64,000 nt of DNA from assembly GCF_000518165.1 (NCBI RefSeq), contig NZ_JADB01000003.1, forward strand, positions 186,001 to 250,000, read 5' to 3'. The stretch's first letter is position 1. Every line of letters begins with the position of its first letter. Of the stretch, positions 41,956 to 52,155 are shown piece by piece. This DNA comes from Bartonella elizabethae F9251 = ATCC 49927. Its GTDB lineage: Bacteria; Pseudomonadota; Alphaproteobacteria; Rhizobiales; Rhizobiaceae. The notes under the pieces were generated by a model. That model had not been told where the DNA came from, ran no database searches, and was given only the letters and a program-made list of their open reading frames with translations. The translations under genes were made by a program, and so were the position numbers.

Positions 41956-43347
41956 TTAATTCTCTATTTTCTTGCCATTTTCATATATATAACTTGGTTT
42001 ATACATCGTTACCAACTCTTCTGCCATCGTTGGATGCACCGCCATCGTTTCATCAAAAATATCCTTCGTCAACTTACCCTTGAGAGATATTCCAATAAGT
42101 TGCGCCATCTCACCAGCGTTTTCTCCTAAAATATGAGCGCCTACAACAATACGACTTTCACCATCAACAATGAGCTTCATAAACATTTTTTCTGAACTAC
42201 CGGAAAGAACATTCTTCATAGGACGAAAAACTGTCCGATAAATTTCAAGACGCTTATAACGCTGTATCGCCTCTTCTTCTGAAAGACCTACCGTTCCAAT
42301 CTCAGGCTGTGAAAAAACTGCTGTTGTAATTAAATCATAATTAGGTTTTGTGGGAATATTTTCAAATGCTGTCTTAACAAAACACATTGCATCATGGATC
42401 GCAACAGGTGTTAATTGAATATGACCCGTTACATCCCCTACAGCCCAAATATGAGGGATATTTGTGGTCATTTTCTCATCAACAATAACACCACCAAAAG
42501 CATTAACTTCTATACCTGCCCTTTCAAGTCCTAAACCCACTGTATTGGGCATACGCCCTGTGGCTAACATAACTTGATCCGTGTTGATCATTTGCCCATT
42601 TGATAAAAGAACATTATAGCAATTTTCTGCCGCCTGCACTTTAGAAATTGTTACTCCATAGAGAATAGAAATCCCTTTTTCAATCATTGCATCATTGAGA
42701 AATTGTCGCAAATCGTGATCAAAATCACGAAGAATTAAATCACCTCGATGAAGGAGTGTCGTTTTTACACCTAACTCATGAAAAATATTAGCAAATTCAA
42801 CACCAATATATCCTCCACCAACAATGACTATTGATTTTGGGAGTTCATCAAGATCAAAAATCTCATTAGAAGTCAGACAAAAATCGACGCCTTCTATGGT
42901 CGTATTTGGTGCAACTTTTGCCCCCGTTGCAATCAAAATTTTTTCCGCAGTTACCCGCTCACCCGTAGCAGAAAGCTCTAATGTGTGATCATCAATAAAA
43001 GTAGCACGACTTTCATAAATATGCACATTGTTAGTTTCTAACCCCTGACGATACAGCCCTTCTAATCTTGATATTTCTTCATTTTTAGCCGCAACCAACT
43101 TTTTCCAGCTAAAAATTGGATCCGCATATTTCCACCCAAAACCCACGCTTTTCTTAAATTCTTTTGCATATTGTGAAGCATAAACATAAAGCTTTTTGGG
43201 AACACAACCACGAATAACACAAGTCCCCCCTATACGATATTCTTCTGCTATAGCGACACGCTTACCAAGACCTCCAGCAAGCCTTGCTGCACGTACCCCA
43301 CCAGAACCACTTCCAATAACAAATAAATCAAAATCAAAAGAGCCCAC
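41956..43347 (-). CDS. gor: Glutathione-disulfide reductase
   Basis: A 463-residue FAD enzyme of the pyridine nucleotide-disulfide reductase family, which reduces oxidised glutathione with NADPH. It has the FAD Rossmann motif GSGSGGVRAA near residue 12, the redox-active pair Cys43 and Cys48 (GGTCVIRGCVPKK), an NADPH-binding GGGYIGVEFA near 175, and the C-terminal catalytic HPTMAEE near 442. The downstream neighbour aroG and upstream DUF2059 and rpiA genes match a known rhizobial order. Confidence 0.95.
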   Translation of the reverse strand: MGSFDFDLFVIGSGSGGVRAARLAGGLGKRVAIAEEYRIGGTCVIRGCVPKKLYVYASQYAKEFKKSVGFGWKYADPIFSWKKLVAAKNEEISRLEGLYRQGLETNNVHIYESRATFIDDHTLELSATGERVTAEKILIATGAKVAPNTTIEGVDFCLTSNEIFDLDELPKSIVIVGGGYIGVEFANIFHELGVKTTLLHRGDLILRDFDHDLRQFLNDAMIEKGISILYGVTISKVQAAENCYNVLLSNGQMINTDQVMLATGRMPNTVGLGLERAGIEVNAFGGVIVDEKMTTNIPHIWAVGDVTGHIQLTPVAIHDAMCFVKTAFENIPTKPNYDLITTAVFSQPEIGTVGLSEEEAIQRYKRLEIYRTVFRPMKNVLSGSSEKMFMKLIVDGESRIVVGAHILGENAGEMAQLIGISLKGKLTKDIFDETMAVHPTMAEELVTMYKPSYIYENGKKIEN

Positions 43348-43480
43348 AAACTATTCCTTCTCATATATTTGTAATGATAGGCTAAAGTCATTTATTATTA
43401 AATGAAAGTCTTTTTTCTTTTAAAAGAATATTTTTCTATAAAGCAATAGTCTAAAAGGACAGACTCTTAATAAAATATTA

Positions 43481-43510
43481 AAAACGGCGGAAAAACCGCC
43501 GCTTTTAAAA
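43481..43510 (-). terminator. Hairpin terminator after the DUF2059 gene
   Basis: A CGGCGG/CCGCCG stem (485-490 with 496-501) encloses a five-A loop, with flanking A and T runs on both sides. On the minus strand the stem is followed by TTTTT, the usual intrinsic terminator form, about 40 bases after the DUF2059 stop. The layout could also stop transcription from the other side. Confidence 0.7.
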
Positions 43511-43549
43511 AATCAGAAATTGCAGATTACTGTCACTATATCAATCAAG

Positions 43550-44107
43550 TTATTTTTTATTTTCTGGAGCTTCTGATTTTGGAGGTATCGTAGAATTATT
43601 CAAATTAAGTGTTTCAGACATTTCTTTTTTCACATTTTCTACAAGATCCTGCATAAGAGCAGAACGCCATACATCAAATGTAGAATAGGAATCACGTGCA
43701 ATATTAGGAACCTCTGTCAAAAACTTTTTACCAGTATCAGAATTATAAAATGCTGTGATTGCATCAAGCTCTTTTTGAGTAAAATATTTTGCATACACAT
43801 GAGCAATCTCTTTTTCTAGATCAGAGCGCCTTTTAATTAAAGCAAGCGCTTGCTTATCAACGATATCAGAAATAGCTGTTGCCAAATTCGGATCATCACT
43901 GATCAGTTCATTTTTAAAATCATGAACTGCGTTCGGTAAAAAATTATCAAATTGATCCGTTGCATGAATGGCCCTAATCGCCTTTCGAGCTGAATCTAAA
44001 TGTTGATCACTCACACCTTGTGCATAAACCATTCCAATATTCACAAAAAAAATGATCATTGCACCCAAATATATGAAAAAACGCTGAAAAGAAAATATTA
44101 TTCTCAT
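43550..44107 (-). CDS. DUF2059 domain-containing exported protein
   Basis: A 185-residue protein with a Sec signal peptide (hydrophobic to about residue 30, ending VYAQG). The mature part is helical; the AKYFTQKELDAITAFYNSDTGKKF segment is the DUF2059 hallmark, and the end is proline- and charge-rich (PPKSEAPENKK). The family is periplasmic and of unknown function. In related rhizobia it lies between rpiA and gor as here. A strong hairpin terminator follows it. Confidence 0.85.
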   Translation of the reverse strand: MRIIFSFQRFFIYLGAMIIFFVNIGMVYAQGVSDQHLDSARKAIRAIHATDQFDNFLPNAVHDFKNELISDDPNLATAISDIVDKQALALIKRRSDLEKEIAHVYAKYFTQKELDAITAFYNSDTGKKFLTEVPNIARDSYSTFDVWRSALMQDLVENVKKEMSETLNLNNSTIPPKSEAPENKK

Positions 44108-44203
44108 TTAATGATTACCCCAATCGCTAATTATAATTTAAATTCGTTATTCTACCCAAAATCTTTTTTATTGTGCTAACATATCACCATGTAAATGTCT
44201 TTT

Positions 44204-44908
44204 CTAAAAATCAAATGGTTCTAAAACTTTTATTTGACCATCCGCCATAGCGACAATTGCACGTGAAGCCAATCCCAAAAAAAGACCATGTTCAACAACA
44301 CCAGGAATGGCAAGAAGCGCATCCGATAATAATTGGGGCTGCAAAATGCATCCCCAAAATGCATCAAAAATAAAATGACCACCATCTGTTTTAAAAGGAT
44401 TTTTTCCATCCATTCGCAATGCAATTTCTCCAGAAAGTCCTAAATCCCCCGCGACTTTTTCGATGGCTTTGCGTGTTGTATAGATACCAAATGGATTCAC
44501 TTCAATCGGTAGTGCAAAAGCACCAAGTCTTTTGACTATCTTTGTTTCATCAGCAATGACAAGCATTGCACGAGATGCCGATGCAACAATTTTCTCATAC
44601 AACAATGCTCCCCCTCCCCCTTTAATGAGCATCATTTCAGGACCAATTTCATCTGCTCCGTCAATATCCAGATCCAGTTCAGGTATTTGTTCTAAAGTGC
44701 GAACAGGTACCCCAAACTTATGACAGAGTTGTTCAGAATATCGTGAAGTCGCAACACCAGTCACCCGCAGACCATCCGCAACACGCTCACCAAGAAGACG
44801 AATAAATTCATTAACAGTTGACCCCGATCCGATGCCAAGCCGCATATCATCTTCAATAAATTCAAGCGCTTTAATAGCCGCTCTCTTTTTTAACTGCTGA
44901 ACATCCAT
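44204..44908 (-). CDS. rpiA: Ribose-5-phosphate isomerase A
   Basis: A 234-residue enzyme of the pentose phosphate pathway that interconverts ribose 5-phosphate and ribulose 5-phosphate. Family signatures are [13 protein letters not shown] near 25-37, [10 protein letters not shown] with its acidic catalytic pair near 82-91, and [15 protein letters not shown] near 96-110 with the lysine. It is upstream of the DUF2059 gene on the same strand. Confidence 0.95.
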   Translation of the reverse strand: MDVQQLKKRAAIKALEFIEDDMRLGIGSGSTVNEFIRLLGERVADGLRVTGVATSRYSEQLCHKFGVPVRTLEQIPELDLDIDGADEIGPEMMLIKGGGGALLYEKIVASASRAMLVIADETKIVKRLGAFALPIEVNPFGIYTTRKAIEKVAGDLGLSGEIALRMDGKNPFKTDGGHFIFDAFWGCILQPQLLSDALLAIPGVVEHGLFLGLASRAIVAMADGQIKVLEPFDF

Positions 44909-45246
44909 GAATGACTTTACCTTTTATCCGCAAACAACATTTACCACCACTCTTGCCACCAATAACAATGATAATAAAAGGCAGCCTCTTAAACTCAGTC
45001 TATCTAAACTTAACCGTCATCTTTCTCTTGAAGAGATGTTACTCGTTATAGAAATATATGATAAGAATAAAATAGGATAATCAACAATTATCTTTTTTAT
45101 TTCTTCGAGAAAAGTTGTTGGGGCTTTTCCTCATTCACAATGCAATTGATAAACTGATCAATTTAAAAAACGTAAAAATGTATCAGAAAAATCTTCTGTT
45201 ATTTTTTGTTTTGTCAAGTATCCAGATATGAAAAAAATGCGATAAA
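44909..45246. other. Intergenic region between comEC and rpiA
   Basis: About 340 AT-rich bases without an open frame; it holds the comEC 3' end and the rpiA promoter. No known element is recognisable. Confidence 0.4.
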
Positions 45247-47523
45247 TTATGGGATTTTTTGTGAATGCTGTCTGTGCATATTCCACGGTCTATGAAACCC
45301 TCGTGAAGACCAAATAATATCCCCGCCTTTAGTCACCATAACGCTTCCTCGTGATAATACTTGTTGAGGCGTAAAGGTTATTTTTGCCTTCTTATGACAT
45401 GTTGGATTCTGCATTACAAATGTCTGAATGAGGATATCTGCCTCTATACAGTGATCTATTTTTTCACGTAAAATGATAATTTTTAATCCATTCTCTAATA
45501 AGGATGTGCATATATAATGATCACAAATAAATTGTCCAAGAAACGAAGGACCATACTTTGTTGGTTTAATTGTTTCATTCAAATGAAATGACTTTTTCCA
45601 GATGGATGTCGTAAACTTAGAATAATGGTAACGATCAATATATAATTTTTTATCCTGGATAACACCCACAAAACGCATATTATCTGCTATAATCAATTGT
45701 ACAGGTGAATGCATTATACAAATAGAAATACCAGCTACAATAAAAAGATTAAAAAAGAGCCTGATGGGTGTTCTGCAAAAAGTCAGTCCAACCAAGCCTA
45801 TGCTCAATAAAACTAACGCAGACAACGGCATAAAACCAGGATTCAAATCAGGAGAAATAGTCTTGATAGCATGTGCAATCTTTATCACAAGATCAACACC
45901 AAATCCCATAATTTGAAGAGGAAGCCATTCGAATCCTCCTAACATTGCAAGAACTGCGATTAATCCGAAAGGGATAACCAAAATTGAGATGATAGGCAAA
46001 GCAAAAGCATTACTGATAATGCTTAAAGATGCCATATTAGAAAAATGATAAGCAGCATAAATTCCACTTGCACTCCCTGCTATAAGCGAAGATGCACATG
46101 TTGAAAATATTGATATAAAAGCGAAATTTATCACTTTTTCTCCAACATAAGAGGAGATTATTTTTCTTGTACGAAAAAGTGACCTTCTGCTCCACCAATC
46201 AAAAAAAGCAATCAAAGCAGCCGTCGCAGAAAAAGACATTTGAAAGCTAGGACCTAATATTTCATGGGGTCTAATCGCTAGAGTTATCAACCCCGCAATA
46301 GAAAAATTACGCATTGTGATAGCTGAGCGATTACATAATATAGCAACCAACATGACAGCAATCATCACAAAACTTCTTTGTGCTGATATTGCTAAGCCCG
46401 ACAAGAGTAAATAAAAAGCTGTTATCATAAATGCAACGATAGCAGCCAATTTTTTACTGGAATAATAGGAAGAAAAAACTGGAAAAAATGCTAAAAAGCT
46501 ACGGATAGTCAAAAGAACTAGTCCGCTCAACAGAGCCATATGTAAACCTGATATGGATAAAATATGGGCTAATCCAGCCACACGCAGTGCCTCATTTGTC
46601 TCATTTGAAATACCAGCACGCTGTCCTGTTATGAGAGCTGCCGCAACACTTCCCTTTTCTCCTTCAAGGGCTAGACGGATTCTTTGTGTCATCTTCATGC
46701 GTAAATTTTCAATTTTCTGCAGAACAATAGCGAATATTCCATCAGACTGCGAAATGGATATTTTTCTTGGTTTTCCTAAATAAACGCCTTGCGCCCCAAT
46801 CCCTTTAAAATAATTATGAAAACTAAAATCGTAGCCTCCTGGACGCACCGGTCCAGAGAATGCACGAAGCTTAACCTTCCCATAGAGTCCATCACCAATT
46901 ACTAATCCAGATGGCAAATATCTTGCCGATAAACGAACACGATGAAGACTATGGTGTAATATGGGCTTTTCTGTACTTACAACATCCAAGACTAAACGAA
47001 ATCCCCCTTTGGGGACTGATTCAATAGAAACAATTCTTCCCGTTAATGTAGTGACAATATCTCTGCTTAACATGGGTGTTGCAATACGCCATGTTTCTAT
47101 TTTTGCCGCCAAAGCTCCCAATACAATACAAAACAAAAATCCCACGAGAATCCATATTTTTCGATAAAAACGCGCAATATAGAATATTCCCCAAAAGATG
47201 CTAACCAATGCCCCCAATTGTTCCCAACTTGGCTCCTGTTCTAAATGAAAATAAAAAATGATTCCTAGGGAAAAAAAGACTAAAATCAGTGAAAAATGGA
47301 TACCAAAAGAAACTTCTTTATCAATACAATCCGCTAACCATTTTCTAATAACGATGATTGCTTCTTTGAAAGGCATCAATAAAAAAAGATTTTGTTGGTT
47401 ATAAATACTATTCTTTGTATCATCACAGCTAGAAAAAATACTCCGCCCTATTTGACATGCGTTTTTTCTTTCTATAACAGATTTTACGGATAAACTCTTT
47501 TTAACTTTGCTTTGATTAAACAT
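45247..47523 (-). CDS. comEC: ComEC/Rec2-family DNA uptake-type membrane protein
   Basis: A 758-residue membrane protein: an N-terminal DUF4131 region, then the Competence (ComEC) domain with many helices, including VAGLAHILSISGLHMALLSG near residue 325 and LSGLAISAQRSFVM near 375. In competent bacteria ComEC is the channel that passes single-stranded DNA through the inner membrane. The C-terminal 170 residues show no HxHxDH metallo-beta-lactamase motif, so the nuclease-like domain of longer ComEC proteins is absent or degenerate, as in many alphaproteobacteria. It is divergent from gltX. Whether the cell is competent cannot be told. Confidence 0.88.
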   Translation of the reverse strand: MFNQSKVKKSLSVKSVIERKNACQIGRSIFSSCDDTKNSIYNQQNLFLLMPFKEAIIVIRKWLADCIDKEVSFGIHFSLILVFFSLGIIFYFHLEQEPSWEQLGALVSIFWGIFYIARFYRKIWILVGFLFCIVLGALAAKIETWRIATPMLSRDIVTTLTGRIVSIESVPKGGFRLVLDVVSTEKPILHHSLHRVRLSARYLPSGLVIGDGLYGKVKLRAFSGPVRPGGYDFSFHNYFKGIGAQGVYLGKPRKISISQSDGIFAIVLQKIENLRMKMTQRIRLALEGEKGSVAAALITGQRAGISNETNEALRVAGLAHILSISGLHMALLSGLVLLTIRSFLAFFPVFSSYYSSKKLAAIVAFMITAFYLLLSGLAISAQRSFVMIAVMLVAILCNRSAITMRNFSIAGLITLAIRPHEILGPSFQMSFSATAALIAFFDWWSRRSLFRTRKIISSYVGEKVINFAFISIFSTCASSLIAGSASGIYAAYHFSNMASLSIISNAFALPIISILVIPFGLIAVLAMLGGFEWLPLQIMGFGVDLVIKIAHAIKTISPDLNPGFMPLSALVLLSIGLVGLTFCRTPIRLFFNLFIVAGISICIMHSPVQLIIADNMRFVGVIQDKKLYIDRYHYSKFTTSIWKKSFHLNETIKPTKYGPSFLGQFICDHYICTSLLENGLKIIILREKIDHCIEADILIQTFVMQNPTCHKKAKITFTPQQVLSRGSVMVTKGGDIIWSSRGFHRPWNMHRQHSQKIP

Positions 47524-47635
47524 CCGCCCCCCACTTTAACGCGCAATGCGGCTATTCACACCCCGTTACCTATGCTAACATAACTTTTCTATAAAGTTCC
47601 ATAAGTAATATCTCAATTTAAAGGAAAATATACTC

Positions 47636-49066
47636 GTGTCTGTTATTACTCGCTTTGCTCCCTCTCCCACAGGATTCCTTCATATTGGTGGCGCTCGTAC
47701 TGCTCTTTTTAATTGGCTTTATGCAAAACATACCGGTGGAAAAATGCTTCTACGTATTGAAGATACAGACCGAGAACGCTCAACAGAAGCAGCTGTAAAA
47801 GCCATTATAGATGGCTTACACTGGATGGGACTTAGTTATGATGGTTCCCCTATTTCACAATTCGAACGTGCAGAACGTCACCGCCAAATCGCCGAACAGT
47901 TGGTCAAAAATGGCAAAGCATATTATTGTTATGCCTCACCTGAAGAGTTAGCTGAAATGCGTGAAAAAGCCCGTGCAGAAGGACGCCCTCCTCGTTATGA
48001 TGGACGTTGGCGTAACCGAGACATTTCTGAAGCGCCTCAAGGTATCAAACCTGTTATTCGCATCAAAGCCCCTGAAGAAGGAGAAACAGTTGTACACGAC
48101 CGTGTTCAAGGTGATGTTCGTTTTCCTAATAAAGATTTAGATGACTTTATTATTTTGCGTTCTGATGGTTCGCCTACCTATATGCACGCTGTTGTCGTTG
48201 ATGATCACGATATGGGTGTCACACATATCATACGGGGTGATGATCATCTAACCAATGCAGCCCGACAAACGATCATCTTTAAAGCTATGGGTTGGGATAT
48301 TCCTGTTATGGCCCATATTCCTCTTATCCATGGTGAAAACGGTGCAAAATTATCAAAGCGGCATGGTGCGCTCGGTGTTGATGCTTATCGAACAATGGGA
48401 TACCTTCCTGCTGCTTTGCGCAATTACCTTGTCCGTTTAGGGTGGAGCCATGGTGATGACGAACTCATGTCACTTAAAGATATGATTTCTTGGTTTGATA
48501 TTGAAGATATTAACAAAGGTGCTGCTCGTTTCGACCTCAAAAAGCTTGATTCCATCAACGGACATTATATGCGCATGAGCAAGGATCAAGAACTTTTTGA
48601 TGCTGCTCTTGATATTCTACCAGAAACCGATGGGGGAGCACAAATCATTGAAAGACTTGATGAACAACGTCGTGTTCAATTTTTTAAAGCAATCCCACAT
48701 TTGAAAGAGCGTTCAAAAACACTGTGCGAACTGATTGACAATGCCTCATTCATTTTTACGCAAAGACCATTAAAGCTTAATGAAAAGGCACAGACTCTCT
48801 TGGATAAAAATGGACGAACCATTTTAAATGATCTTTATTTTGCCCTGAAAGCTTGCCCCTCTTGGGATACAAAAGCCCTTGATGAAACTCTTCGCTCTTA
48901 TATCCAAACACAGAATCTTAAATTTGGATCGATTGCTCAGCCACTTCGTGCAGCTCTTACAGGGTGTACCACATCGCCAGGTGTTTTGGATGTTCTTACT
49001 TTATTGGGACGCGATGAATCTCTTCATCGCATCAATGATCAGCTTATCACAACAATAGGTTCATAA
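47636..49066 (+). CDS. gltX: Glutamyl-tRNA synthetase, second copy
   Basis: A 476-residue class I synthetase with a GTG start at 47636 preceded by AAAGGA about 14 bases upstream. HIGH-type motif: [13 protein letters not shown]; the KMSKS site is GAKLSKRHG, canonical for Glu[16 protein letters not shown] and the alpha-helical anticodon domain are intact. It precedes gltA on the same strand. It differs from the copy at 37334-38707 in the KMSKS motif and in the segment after CYASPEEL, so the pair are paralogues and not recent duplicates. Confidence 0.95.
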   Translation: MSVITRFAPSPTGFLHIGGARTALFNWLYAKHTGGKMLLRIEDTDRERSTEAAVKAIIDGLHWMGLSYDGSPISQFERAERHRQIAEQLVKNGKAYYCYASPEELAEMREKARAEGRPPRYDGRWRNRDISEAPQGIKPVIRIKAPEEGETVVHDRVQGDVRFPNKDLDDFIILRSDGSPTYMHAVVVDDHDMGVTHIIRGDDHLTNAARQTIIFKAMGWDIPVMAHIPLIHGENGAKLSKRHGALGVDAYRTMGYLPAALRNYLVRLGWSHGDDELMSLKDMISWFDIEDINKGAARFDLKKLDSINGHYMRMSKDQELFDAALDILPETDGGAQIIERLDEQRRVQFFKAIPHLKERSKTLCELIDNASFIFTQRPLKLNEKAQTLLDKNGRTILNDLYFALKACPSWDTKALDETLRSYIQTQNLKFGSIAQPLRAALTGCTTSPGVLDVLTLLGRDESLHRINDQLITTIGS

Positions 49067-49333
49067 TGTGTACTGAGTATATCTCTTTACATGAGTATCT
49101 CATGTAGATACTTCAACGCAATCTAAAAGAGTTTTTTTATTTTATATCATTGAAATACAGTTTTTATTGAGTAATAATGATCAATAATGAAATATTTTTA
49201 GATTGCATGTCCTCATTTTTAGAGGCAATCTACCCTCAATATAAGTAAGAAAAGCTTCAATTATTATATATCTCGCACTCTCATGAAGCAGAGTTTTAAT
49301 TTATAGAAGAGAAGGATCTGAAAGGAATACCGA

Positions 49334-50629
49334 ATGTCTGAGAATAACGCACATATTATTGTGAACGATAAAAAAGTAGAACTTCCCCTGCGTAAAGGCA
49401 CGAGTGGACCCGAGGTTATCGAAATCGCTTCTCTCTACAAAAAAACCAATATTTTTACTTATGATCCTGGTTTTACTTCAACAGCTTCTTGTGAATCAAA
49501 AATTACTTACATTGATGGCGATAAAGGAATATTGCTTTATCGTGGATACCCTATCGACCAATTAGCTGAAAAAGGTGACTTCCTCGAAAGTTGTTATCTT
49601 CTTCTTTATGGGGAACTCCCAACACAGCAAGAAAAAAATGACTTTGATCGATGTATCATGCAGCATACAATGGTCCACGAACAATTTTCACGCTTTTTCC
49701 ACGGCTTTCGTCGTGACTCCCATCCCATGGCTGTCATGGTTGCCTGCCTTGGTGCTATGTCTGCGTTCTATCACGACTCTATTGATATTACAGATCCTCA
49801 CCAGAGAATGATTGCTTCTGTTCGTCTGATCTCAAAAGTACCAACACTTGCTGCTATGGCCTATAAATATAGTATTGGACAAGCATTTGTTTATCCACGC
49901 AATGATCTTAGTTATGCTGCAAATTTCCTCCGTATGTGTTTTGCTGTTCCTTGTGAAGAATATAAAATAAACCCTGTGCTTGCCCGAGCAATGGATCAAA
50001 TCTTTATCCTTCATGCAGATCATGAACAAAATGCTTCTACATCGACAGTCCGTCTTGCTGGATCATCAGGGGCTAATCCGTTTGCCTGTATTGCAGCAGG
50101 TGTTGCATGCCTTTGGGGGCCAGCCCATGGTGGCGCCAATGAAGCATGCCTAAAAATGCTACAGGAAATCGGTTCTATTAAAAGAATTCCTGAATTTATT
50201 GCTCGTGCAAAAGATAAAAATGATCCTTTCCGCCTTATGGGCTTTGGTCACCGTGTCTATAAAAATTATGACCCACGTGCAAAAATCATGCAAAAAACTT
50301 GTCATGAAGTTTTAAAAGAGCTCAATATTCAAGATGATCCGCTTCTTGATATTGCAATAGAACTGGAAAAAATTGCCTTAAGTGATGAATACTTTATTGA
50401 GAAAAAGCTTTATCCCAACGTTGATTTCTATTCCGGTATTACATTAAAAGCTCTAGGCTTTCCAACCGAAATGTTTACTGTTCTTTTTGCATTAGCACGC
50501 AGTGTCGGGTGGGTAGCACAGTGGAAAGAAATGATTGAAGATCCTGCACAAAAAATTGGTCGTCCTCGACAACTCTATACAGGCTATGCTACGCGTGACT
50601 ATGTTCCTATAGATAAGCGTGTTAATTAA
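49334..50629 (+). CDS. gltA: Citrate synthase
   Basis: A 431-residue type II (hexameric-type) citrate synthase, the entry enzyme of the TCA cycle and the standard locus for typing Bartonella. The N-terminal [20 protein letters not shown] and the active-site stretches [15 protein letters not shown] and [15 protein letters not shown] (near residue 305) and the later aspartate region are intact. AAGGA lies 8 to 12 bases before the ATG. The gene ends at a strong hairpin terminator. Confidence 0.97.
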   Translation: MSENNAHIIVNDKKVELPLRKGTSGPEVIEIASLYKKTNIFTYDPGFTSTASCESKITYIDGDKGILLYRGYPIDQLAEKGDFLESCYLLLYGELPTQQEKNDFDRCIMQHTMVHEQFSRFFHGFRRDSHPMAVMVACLGAMSAFYHDSIDITDPHQRMIASVRLISKVPTLAAMAYKYSIGQAFVYPRNDLSYAANFLRMCFAVPCEEYKINPVLARAMDQIFILHADHEQNASTSTVRLAGSSGANPFACIAAGVACLWGPAHGGANEACLKMLQEIGSIKRIPEFIARAKDKNDPFRLMGFGHRVYKNYDPRAKIMQKTCHEVLKELNIQDDPLLDIAIELEKIALSDEYFIEKKLYPNVDFYSGITLKALGFPTEMFTVLFALARSVGWVAQWKEMIEDPAQKIGRPRQLYTGYATRDYVPIDKRVN

Positions 50630-50640
50630 AGAAAGAAATC

Positions 50641-50670
50641 AATAAAGCTTCAGTAAACTGAAGCTTTATT
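50641..50670 (+). terminator. Hairpin terminator after gltA
   Basis: A perfect 13-base inverted repeat (641-653 with 658-670, AATAAAGCTTCAG and its complement) with a 4-base loop, 12 bases after the gltA stop. The stem ends in an A/T-rich tract, so it should stop transcription before the transporter genes. Confidence 0.8.
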
Positions 50671-50858
50671 GTAAATGATTAAAAACATCCTTTAAAATTT
50701 TTTAAAAAGGTAATTAATTAATTTTAAATAAAACTATTATTATTCATTCCATCATTAACAAGAACTTTCCTTCTTTCCTGTATTTCTCCCGTCATACTTT
50801 ATACCAATAACTCATTTTTTTGACTGTAATTTAGCGTAATGATAGCAAAATGGAGACA

Positions 50859-51690
50859 GATAAATTTTTACATTGCTCCTAAAGAGCTTACAGATTATAA
50901 AAATGCCTCATAGTTTTATATTTGTCAGCTTATTGAATAGGAGAACATAATGAAGTTATTACGAAAAGCTCTTATAATAAGCGCAACACTCTTTACTTTA
51001 TCGGCGAATTCTCAAACACTTAAAATTGCAAGTGATGCTTCTTATCCCCCGTTTAGTTATATTGATTCAAATAATGAGCTTAAAGGGTTTGATATTGATA
51101 TATCTTATGCCCTTTGTGAAAAAATGAATATTGAATGTACAATTGTCACGCAAGACTTCGAGGGGATGATTCCCGGCCTTCTAGCCAAAAAATATGATGC
51201 GATTGTTTCTTCCCTTTCTCCTACAAAAGAGCGCTTACAAAAAATTGGTTTTACAGATCCTTACTACAACACAGTACTGGCTATCATTGTTACCAAAAAT
51301 TCGGGGATTACAGAAATCTCAACACAAGCCTTTAGAGGTAAAAATCTTGGTGTACAATCGAATACAACACAAGCTGCCTATGCAGAGGATCATTACGCCT
51401 CTGAAGGCGTGAATATCAAACTTTATCCTACAGCAATAGAAGTTCATCGTGATCTTTTAAGCCATCGGCTTGATATCATCATCTTTGATAAAGTAAAGGC
51501 ATTAAATTGGCTTGAGAATGAAGGAAAAGATTGCTGTAAGCTTCTAGGAACTTTGGAAGAAACAAAATTTCCTGTTTCAATTGCACTGCGTCAAAACAAT
51601 AATGATCTTAAAAATAAGTTCAATGAAGCAATAAAAGAAATCCGTTTGGATGGAACTTATGAAAAAATTATGAGAAAATATTTTACATTC
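50859..51690 (+). repeat. First copy of a tandem duplication (promoter plus binding-protein gene)
   Basis: This segment and the one beginning at 52067 share the upstream region (from GATAAATTTTT), the promoter, the ribosome site AGGAGA and the whole coding sequence. Start codons are 1206 bases apart. Homology fades before the promoter and after the coding region. Confidence 0.85.
50873..50901 (+). promoter_or_regulatory. Putative promoter of the first binding-protein gene
   Basis: TTGCTC (50873-50878) and TATAAA (50896-50901) are spaced by 17 bases, a good sigma-70 match, 49 bases before the ATG. The same arrangement is conserved upstream of the second binding-protein gene, which supports it. 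Confidence 0.65.
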
Positions 51691-51702
51691 GATATCAATT
51701 AG
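50950..51702 (+). CDS. Polar amino acid ABC transporter, periplasmic binding protein (copy 1)
   Basis: A 250-residue extracellular solute-binding protein family 3 member. It has a signal peptide of about 20 residues and no lipobox, then the family opening LKIASDASYPPFSYID with GFDIDISYALCEKMNIEC, and the later GKNLGVQSNTTQ, matching HisJ/ArtJ/GlnH-type proteins. The ligand is probably a polar or cationic amino acid; the specific one cannot be read. It is the first of five genes of a complete transporter. It differs from copy 2 at scattered positions, so both may be functional. Confidence 0.9.
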   Translation: MKLLRKALIISATLFTLSANSQTLKIASDASYPPFSYIDSNNELKGFDIDISYALCEKMNIECTIVTQDFEGMIPGLLAKKYDAIVSSLSPTKERLQKIGFTDPYYNTVLAIIVTKNSGITEISTQAFRGKNLGVQSNTTQAAYAEDHYASEGVNIKLYPTAIEVHRDLLSHRLDIIIFDKVKALNWLENEGKDCCKLLGTLEETKFPVSIALRQNNNDLKNKFNEAIKEIRLDGTYEKIMRKYFTFDIN

Positions 51703-52155
51703 ATTTGAATCTTTTGAAGAAATGTCTTTTAACTTTTTGTTGGGCATGAAAAAATAGGTGAAAATTCAGCATTTTTATAAGAAGAATTTACATCTATCAA
51801 AAGAATTATTTTTTTCTCGATAGTTAAATGTTTATGAAATCCAATGACAACAATGAGGTTGTCTTATCTACATCTAATTTTATATTTAAATTGAATAGCC
51901 TTGCCTTGAAAGAAAATCTCTCAGTTTTTACTTATGAAATGATGTAAACTTAGCATTTCATAAAAATTAAGCCTTGTACAGAGTAAGATATTTATTCTTC
52001 TTTCAATCAATAAAAAAGATAATTTTTTGATAATAATGTCTAATATCATAATCTAAAATAAATACCGATAAATTTTTGCATTGCTCCAGAAAAGCTTACA
52101 GATTATAAAAACGTGACGATTTCATATTTGCCCGCTTATCCAATAGGAGAATATC
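51703..52155. other. Intergenic region between the two binding-protein genes
   Basis: About 450 AT-rich bases; the last 90 are homologous to the region upstream of the first copy and hold the second promoter. The remaining 360 show no coding frame. Confidence 0.5.

Noticed and set aside
49089-49105. A 7-base inverted repeat (ACATGAG with CTCATGT) after the second gltX
   Set aside because: No T-run follows and the stem is short and AT-rich, so I did not call it a terminator.
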